A program made the translations under genes and the position numbers. A stretch of DNA of 64,000 bases from NCBI GenBank assembly GCA_019322895.1, contig JAHWHZ010000002.1:186001-250000 (forward strand), written 5' to 3'. Source of the stretch: Candidatus Woesearchaeota archaeon (lineage in GTDB: Archaea > Nanobdellota > Nanobdellia > Woesearchaeales > ARS49). The notes under the pieces are model-generated. The model made no database searches. It was not told where the DNA came from and saw nothing but the letters and a program-made list of their open reading frames with translations. This document shows positions 60,208 through 64,000 of the stretch, one piece after another; positions within the stretch are counted from its first letter, which is position 1; each line of letters starts with the position of its first letter.

Positions 60208-60534
60208 TTAAGCAGGCAAGGAAGCTAAAGCAATCAAAACAATAACCATAAACACAACCAGCATCCAAAAAGCAACCTTCACAAAACAAAACACGAACTC
60301 AAACAAGCTCTCAAACCATCCAAACTCCCAAGCATACAATAACAAACCAATACCAGCCAAAAACAAAAAAATATTCAATATTTTAAATTGCGTTATTTCT
60401 CCTGCTTGATTAAAAACAAAAAACAATTCAGTGTACCATTCAGGCTGAATAAAATTAATCACTTCAGGATTAGTGCAAGCAACATTCGTGGAATTCAAAC
60501 CTAAACCTTCAGCAATAAAATTGGAAACGTTCAT
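60208..60534 (-). CDS. element membrane protein
   Basis: From ATG 60534 the 108-residue protein has two membrane helices (about residues 55-70 and 80-106) after a polar first half (NVSNFIAEGLGLNSTNVACT). No family recognised. A TTG at 60540 is an alternative start. Confidence 0.6.
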   Translation of the reverse strand: MNVSNFIAEGLGLNSTNVACTNPEVINFIQPEWYTELFFVFNQAGEITQFKILNIFLFLAGIGLLLYAWEFGWFESLFEFVFCFVKVAFWMLVVFMVIVLIALASLPA

Positions 60535-60609
60535 AAACAAAATTGGAGGAAGACAAAGGGGAAAAAGTATAAACCCCCTTGTCTTACCACCTATGGTTCA
60601 AGACGATTA

Positions 60610-60930
60610 TCAAGATAATTCTTTCTTTATAAAATGCAAGCCAGCAATCAAACTTAATAATTGAACCAACAACACCAAAGGATATTGAAGTAACTCAGTC
60701 CAAGCACTAAAATAATCAAACATTTCATCATGCTCAACAGATAAACCAGTGCATGTCGTGGAAGCACCATTCCACACAAAACTAACTTCAGCAGTGCCTC
60801 CAAACATTTCACAGTGAACTGCATGAGTTTTTTCATGCAGGTAAACACTCAAATAAGGAATACACACGACAAATAAAACAAAATAAAGCAGTGCAATCCA
60901 TACCTTAAAGAGCTTTGATTTATTCAACAA
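60610..60930 (-). CDS. element membrane protein with HEKTH motif
   Basis: The 106-residue protein begins at a TTG codon after GGGTGAT and has a first helix (VWIALLYFVLFVVCIPYLSV), then YLHEKTHAVHCEMFGG, an HExxH zinc-protease signature with a third His, and a C-terminal helix. It resembles short membrane metalloproteases but lacks a clear second ligand motif. The motif could be coincidental; worth testing. Confidence 0.55.
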   Translation of the reverse strand: MLNKSKLFKVWIALLYFVLFVVCIPYLSVYLHEKTHAVHCEMFGGTAEVSFVWNGASTTCTGLSVEHDEMFDYFSAWTELLQYPLVLLVQLLSLIAGLHFIKKELS

Positions 60931-60936
60931 AAAAAA

Positions 60937-62139
60937 TCACCCGAAACGCTTATACAACAGACTGAAAATTATAACAGCGAGTAATCCCCAAACAACAAGC
61001 CAAAACGGTTGAACAAACCACAACCCGCCCCCCGAACTACTGGGTTTCACACAAGCCTGCCCAACACATACACTGCCAACAAGTTTACTGTACGGGTAAG
61101 GGCTTACTCTATAAAAAGCGCCCAAATCTGTTTTTTCCTTAACTGTTAAGTCCTTAAAACATTTAGTTCTCGTCAAAAAATATACGTCATACTCGCCGTC
61201 AGGCAAAGCCTCAAGCGTATATAATCTTATACTTTCTTGCTCGGTATTCTGTAACATGAATTTTTTATGCACGTTTTCAGGATGCTCTGCATCACAAGTC
61301 GCAGGCTCAGTGCTAACTATACTTAACGGCTTCATACCTTTAGGTCTGACCTGCATTTCAAAAATGTAAGTTCCATACATGTCACTTCCCACGTTTTTAA
61401 ACGTGGCTTCTCCGACGACAACATCACCATCAACTACATGAACTTGCTCGTTAATAGCTTGAATAATCACGTCACCGACCTGACTACTGCCACCACTACA
61501 AGCTTGAGTATCAATTTCTTTCTCACAACCCGCCAAAGTAATAATTCTAGTTTGTTTATTATTTATGCACTCACTCCATTCCCCAACAGTGTACTGGCAT
61601 TGTTCTTCTCTGCAGTCCTTCCAGTAAATACATTCTCGGTCAATGTTACCGCAAGAGTCTTCTCGTTCTCGATACATTTGATTATCAGGGCACACCCAGC
61701 CCCCACAGCCTTGATTTTGAAACTCGCTTAATTCTACACATTCTCGCTCGTAGCAATTGTATCGCTCCCAATAACCACCCTTATTATTTCCGACATAAGT
61801 TTTACTTCCAGAACTCATATCATTGCACGATAAAGGATTATAGTAAGAATCATAAACGCAAAGCCTACAACCCGTAGAATCAGAAGGACAATAAACATAA
61901 AAACTCGTGCTTTGTAAATTATTTATGCTCCCCGCATCATCAGGGGTTACACTACACTGACCTCCGCCGACTATGGCGAAAGGTTTTATATTTAATAAGC
62001 CTAGCTTAATTTTTTGCCAAAAACTCAGATGTCCCTGAACTAAATTCGTTGATTCAGTAGAATCAAAATTACCGTCTGCAAACACAGCAGGCAAAGCCAG
62101 CAAGCAAATAATCAGTAAAGCAAAAATTCTTTTTTTCAT
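60937..62139 (-). CDS. Cys-rich exported surface protein of the element
   Basis: The 400-residue protein has a signal peptide (MKKRIFALLIICLLALPAVFA), about 24 cysteines in the N-terminal half (including GCRLCVYDSYYNPLSC, CYEREC, GCGGWVCP), a thrombospondin-1-like segment YTVGEWSECINNKQTRIITL, a beta-rich domain (about residues 225-345) and a C-terminal membrane helix (FWLVVWGLLAVIIFSLLY). It may be a virion or cell-surface adhesin. No known homologue is recognised. Confidence 0.7.
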   Translation of the reverse strand: MKKRIFALLIICLLALPAVFADGNFDSTESTNLVQGHLSFWQKIKLGLLNIKPFAIVGGGQCSVTPDDAGSINNLQSTSFYVYCPSDSTGCRLCVYDSYYNPLSCNDMSSGSKTYVGNNKGGYWERYNCYERECVELSEFQNQGCGGWVCPDNQMYREREDSCGNIDRECIYWKDCREEQCQYTVGEWSECINNKQTRIITLAGCEKEIDTQACSGGSSQVGDVIIQAINEQVHVVDGDVVVGEATFKNVGSDMYGTYIFEMQVRPKGMKPLSIVSTEPATCDAEHPENVHKKFMLQNTEQESIRLYTLEALPDGEYDVYFLTRTKCFKDLTVKEKTDLGAFYRVSPYPYSKLVGSVCVGQACVKPSSSGGGLWFVQPFWLVVWGLLAVIIFSLLYKRFG

Positions 62140-62167
62140 AAAGCATCAATCCTCCAAAAGTTTTTTT

Positions 62168-62371
62168 TTATTTAAGTCCGAATATTTCAAAAAAGCGCAA
62201 AACAAACGCTACAATCTCATCAATCCAGCCAAACCAAACCAACAACAAAAACACCAACAACACATATACAATTAAACGCCTGCGGTCTTCAAACAAAGCA
62301 GTCCGTGCTTCAGCACGCATCGCACGCTGAGTACCCATCACAAAATTATACGCAACATCCATAGCTCTCAT
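62168..62371 (-). CDS. element membrane protein, 67 residues
   Basis: The protein has an N-terminal charged helix (MRAMDVAYNFVMGTQRAMRAE) and one membrane helix (LIVYVLLVFLLLVWFGWI) with a second short hydrophobic end. It may be a structural or pilus-like component. No family recognised. Confidence 0.55.
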   Translation of the reverse strand: MRAMDVAYNFVMGTQRAMRAEARTALFEDRRRLIVYVLLVFLLLVWFGWIDEIVAFVLRFFEIFGLK

Positions 62372-62377
62372 CTTATA

Positions 62378-62674
62378 TCAAACCTCCAGTTTCTTGTTTT
62401 TTTGTTGCACCATCACCAAACATTGTGCCTTCTGTTTCTCAAGCCAAGACAAATCCGCCCTAGCCAACTCACTATCTGGATGATGAGCAGGATAATTCTT
62501 AATCGCCAAATCATAACACTCAAAAGCCTTCTGCCAATCTAACTTTTTCTCAAAATCTAACGCTTTAGCACGATAAAAAGCAGTATTCCTCTTAGGCGCT
62601 GGCGCAACTCTCAAATTACCTTGATTCACTTGAGCCATCACAGCACGTCTTTGCTTTTCAGTCTTAAACCGCAT
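62378..62674 (-). CDS. element protein with TPR-like helices
   Basis: From ATG 62674 the 98-residue protein has a basic start and a TPR-like pair of helices (ALDFEKKLDWQKAFECYDLAIKNYP, then SELARADLSWLEKQKAQ). The start overlaps the stop of the next gene by one base (TGATG). Likely cytosolic adaptor. Confidence in the TPR call is low. Confidence 0.55.
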   Translation of the reverse strand: MRFKTEKQRRAVMAQVNQGNLRVAPAPKRNTAFYRAKALDFEKKLDWQKAFECYDLAIKNYPAHHPDSELARADLSWLEKQKAQCLVMVQQKNKKLEV

Positions 62675-62820
62675 CAAACACCGCCCGCCAGCAAAGCTTT
62701 AGCATCACCAATAATAATCGACAACTGACCTGTTTTCACAAGATACACAATCAACAAAATAATAAAGCCTATGAAAACCCAAGCCCGCCAATCTGAAGAA
62801 GTTAAATCATTGATAACCAT
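62674..62820 (-). CDS. element membrane peptide, 48 residues
   Basis: From ATG 62820 the product is MVINDLTSSDWRAWVFIGFI and a membrane helix to about residue 31, then TGQLSIIIGDAKALLAGGV. The frame extends upstream to 62958, but that part overlaps the RHH gene on the same strand and has poor codon pattern, so the short form is chosen. Function unknown. Confidence 0.5.
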   Translation of the reverse strand: MVINDLTSSDWRAWVFIGFIILLIVYLVKTGQLSIIIGDAKALLAGGV

Positions 62821-62836
62821 ACACTTACAGAATGTT

Positions 62837-63016
62837 TTATTTCTTTTTAAAACGTGGCGTGACAATCGCATTACGCAAGCGCTGAAGCTCAGAATAACCC
62901 TGCAAGCACGCCCACCTGATAAACTCAGAAACAGTCTCAAAATTTTCAAGGTCAGCATTAGCAGTAATCAACTCAAGCTCTTTCTTCGACAGTTTTAAAC
63001 TAAAATTGCTCCGCAT
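62837..63016 (-). CDS. small RHH-type DNA-binding protein of the element
   Basis: A 59-residue frame from ATG 63016 to TAA 62837 reads MRSNFSLKLSKKELELITAN then ADLENFETVSEFIRWACLQG, which fits a ribbon (NFSLKLSKKE) and two helices of an RHH protein. It overlaps the next upstream gene by 17 bases. Likely a transcriptional repressor of the element. It is too short for usual ORF cut-offs. Confidence 0.65.
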   Translation of the reverse strand: MRSNFSLKLSKKELELITANADLENFETVSEFIRWACLQGYSELQRLRNAIVTPRFKKK

Positions 63017-63188
63017 CAGCTTGTATCCTCTTTTTTTTCTTAAAGCAATCCTGGAACAACAAAACCAGCGCTAACAAGAATAAACAAAGCTTTGTGTACC
63101 GCTCTGCATGCAAGCCTGACAAAACCAATAAAGTGAGAGCTAGCAAAAAAAACCTGCCAAACCAAGACAAAACTCTCTCTTTTTCCAT
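63000..63188 (-). CDS. element membrane protein, 62 residues
   Basis: From ATG 63188 the protein has two hydrophobic helices (FFLLALTLLVLSGLHA and TKLCLFLLALVLLFQDCF) and a basic end. GGGTATTTT precedes the start and two TTCCnnnGGAA repeats lie 25-60 bases upstream. It is the first gene of the RHH-membrane-TPR cluster. Function unknown. Confidence 0.55.
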   Translation of the reverse strand: MEKERVLSWFGRFFLLALTLLVLSGLHAERYTKLCLFLLALVLLFQDCFKKKKRIQADAEQF

Positions 63189-63211
63189 ACGCAAAATACC
63201 CTTAAATCACG

Positions 63212-63247
63212 TTTCCTGTGGAACTTTTTTGCATTTCCACTGGAACT
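63212..63247. promoter_or_regulatory. tandem TTCCnnnGGAA sites upstream of the element operon
   Basis: TTTCCTGTGGAACT (63212-63225) and TTTCCACTGGAACT (63234-63247) are two copies of a palindromic site, with starts 22 bp apart (two helical turns), in the promoter region of the minus-strand operon (start 63188). They are good candidates for binding by a dimeric repressor such as the RHH protein at 62837-63016. Confidence 0.55.
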
Positions 63248-63338
63248 ATAATTCTTAAATTTTTTGCCAGAGCCAAGCCAAACCTTGAGGATGGGAATAA
63301 ACCCCTGTTTGACTTAAAGCCCTGCTAGCAAAAAAAAA

Positions 63339-63366
63339 GAGTAAATAAAGGAACGTTTATTTACTC
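63339..63366. repeat. 11-bp perfect inverted repeat in the element
   Basis: GAGTAAATAAA (63339-63349) and TTTATTTACTC (63356-63366) with a 6-base loop, between the recombinase gene and the membrane protein operon. GTTTACTCC recurs at 63413-63421 as a partial copy at the recombinase 3' end. It could be a terminator, recombinase site or origin element. Confidence 0.5.
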
Positions 63367-63398
63367 CTTGATTTTCATACACAAAAACAGGCATTATT

Positions 63399-63902
63399 TT
63401 ACATACCCCTTTGTTTACTCCAGCGTTGCCAATAACCACTACGCCTGCGAGGCTTCTTATCCTTACCACGCTTGCCAGTACCGACTGCCTTTCTCAAACC
63501 AAGCTTTGTTCTTTCACCAATCAATTCTTTCTCAAACTCCGCCACAGCACCAAAAATATGAAACAACAATTTCCCATTAGGCGTACTAGTATCCAAAGCT
63601 TGACTAGTACAAATCAAATCAACACGCCACGCCTTAAACTTCTCAACAATACTAATCAGATGCTTTACGCTTCTTCCAAGCCTATCCAATTTCCAAATAA
63701 CTACTGCATCAAAACAATGGTTATAAGCGTCTTGCATTAAATCATTCAAAGCAGGTCTAGAATCCCTACTCCCACTAATCCGGTCAATATAAACTTTCAC
63801 GACAGTAAAACCTTTATTTTCACAAAAAGTTTGTAATTCTGTTTCCTGCTTCTCAGGATGCTGGTCAATCGTGCTAACCCTACAATACAAAGCAACCCTC
63901 AT
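63399..63902 (-). CDS. serine recombinase (resolvase/invertase type)
   Basis: From ATG 63902 the 167-residue protein begins MRVALYCRVSTIDQHPEKQE, with the catalytic Ser in RVST, and has YIDRISGSRDSRPALNDLM, VVIWKLDRLGRSVKHLI, TSQALDTSTPNGKLLFHIFGAVAEFEKELIGERT (split) of the small serine recombinase family. The C-terminal HTH is short and basic (GKRGKDKKPRRRSGYW). It may catalyse integration, inversion or copy resolution of the element. The upstream zinc-ribbon gene stop overlaps its start (ATGA). Confidence 0.9.
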   Translation of the reverse strand: MRVALYCRVSTIDQHPEKQETELQTFCENKGFTVVKVYIDRISGSRDSRPALNDLMQDAYNHCFDAVVIWKLDRLGRSVKHLISIVEKFKAWRVDLICTSQALDTSTPNGKLLFHIFGAVAEFEKELIGERTKLGLRKAVGTGKRGKDKKPRRRSGYWQRWSKQRGM

Positions 63903-64000
63903 GTTCTCCATTCCTCCGCAAAGTAAGACAAGCATTCGCTACAATACTTTTGTCCTTTCAATTTTGTCGTGAACTTCACGCCACAAACCTTGCAATGCTT
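63899..64000 (-). CDS. zinc-ribbon protein, C-terminal part
   Basis: The frame enters from the right edge and stops at TGA overlapping the recombinase ATG. The visible end is KHCKVCGVKFTTKLKGQKYC then SECLSYFAEEWRT, with two CxxC pairs of a zinc ribbon. It is likely a small DNA-binding protein co-transcribed with the recombinase. Confidence 0.55.
   Translation of the reverse strand, partial: KHCKVCGVKFTTKLKGQKYCSECLSYFAEEWRT

Larger units (their letters stand above)
59384..64000. mobile_element. probable integrated element (virus- or plasmid-like), right end outside window
   Basis: The region begins inside the TctA-like gene and contains, almost all on the minus strand, small membrane proteins, a Cys-rich surface protein with signal peptide and C-terminal anchor, a HEKTH membrane protein, a TPR-like protein, two RHH-scale regulators, a serine recombinase and a zinc ribbon protein. 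Sequence is poorer in known genes and has more short ORFs than the rest of the window. A 10-bp inverted repeat sits just after the junction (59427-59458). No capsid, terminase or replication gene is seen here, so virus or plasmid is open. Confidence 0.6.

Noticed and set aside
62821..62958. N-terminal extension of the 48-residue element peptide
   Set aside because: The extension overlaps the RHH gene in another frame on the same strand and reads as an out-of-frame shadow of it.

Overview
The window is a chromosomal segment of an archaeon, most likely a DPANN lineage near Woesearchaeota/Pacearchaeota. This rests on gene content and gene style, not on a search. Archaeal marks are a histone, ribosomal protein eL41, Kae1/TsaD, prefoldin alpha, LonB, ScpA, FtsY, a geranylgeranyl-reductase-family enzyme, TATA boxes 22-28 bases before many ATGs (leaderless transcripts) and GGTGAT ribosome sites matching the 16S 3' end. 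Genes are packed with 1-30 base overlaps.

Layout. 1-3.2 kb: sugar-phosphate genes (RPE, RpiB, LacD-type aldolase, PfkB kinase). 3.2-7.7 kb: CBS protein, P-type Ca ATPase and Na/Ca exchanger. 9.0-13.3 kb: an operon of glutaredoxin, aminotransferase and pyruvate:ferredoxin oxidoreductase (porCDAB), followed by an FMN glutamate synthase domain protein. 17.4-22.5 kb: NiFe hydrogenase small and large subunits with rubrerythrin, maturation protease, HypC and HypA. 22.5-27.6 kb: geranylgeranyl reductase family enzyme, small membrane proteins, a bacterial-type Lgt directly followed by a lipoprotein, thioredoxin reductase, deaminase and histone. 27.6-33 kb: HAD and alpha/beta hydrolases, HIT protein, Dph6, a P-loop ATPase and four tRNAs. 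33-43.2 kb: lipoproteins, a SIMPL protein, a membrane-bound winged-helix regulator, a possible structured RNA, four tandem Cys-rich membrane proteins, a Hel308 fragment, FtsY fused to a histidine-phosphatase domain, prefoldin and ScpA. 43.2-49.2 kb: tRNA cluster, eL41 and the 16S - tRNA-Ala - 23S operon. 49.2-59.4 kb: four-helix-bundle protein, histidine kinase flanked by direct repeats, Kae1, LonB, PD-(D/E)XK nuclease, a convergent PIN/RHH pair and a TctA-like gene cut off at its 3' end. 59.4-64 kb: a probable integrated mobile element with small membrane proteins, a Cys-rich surface protein, an RHH regulator, a serine recombinase and a zinc-ribbon protein.

The most striking signal is in the tRNA genes. 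Seven of nine carry introns, and four (CAU, Val, Ile, Ala-UGC) have an intron in the T-loop between positions 59 and 60. In each, the bulge-helix-bulge central helix pairs tRNA bases 54-57 with the intron and changes in step with base 57, and the 3' splice site is AG|U. Three of these introns share a hairpin and sequence, suggesting spread of one intron family. Two further tRNAs have D-loop introns. The Ile tRNA carries a UAU anticodon. Other notable points are a 45-bp promoter module found three times, the FtsY fusion, Lgt in an archaeon, and the element boundary inside the TctA gene.

Metabolically the genes suggest a small anaerobe using pyruvate:ferredoxin oxidoreductase, ferredoxin and a cytosolic NiFe hydrogenase, with rubrerythrin and thioredoxin/glutaredoxin for redox defence.
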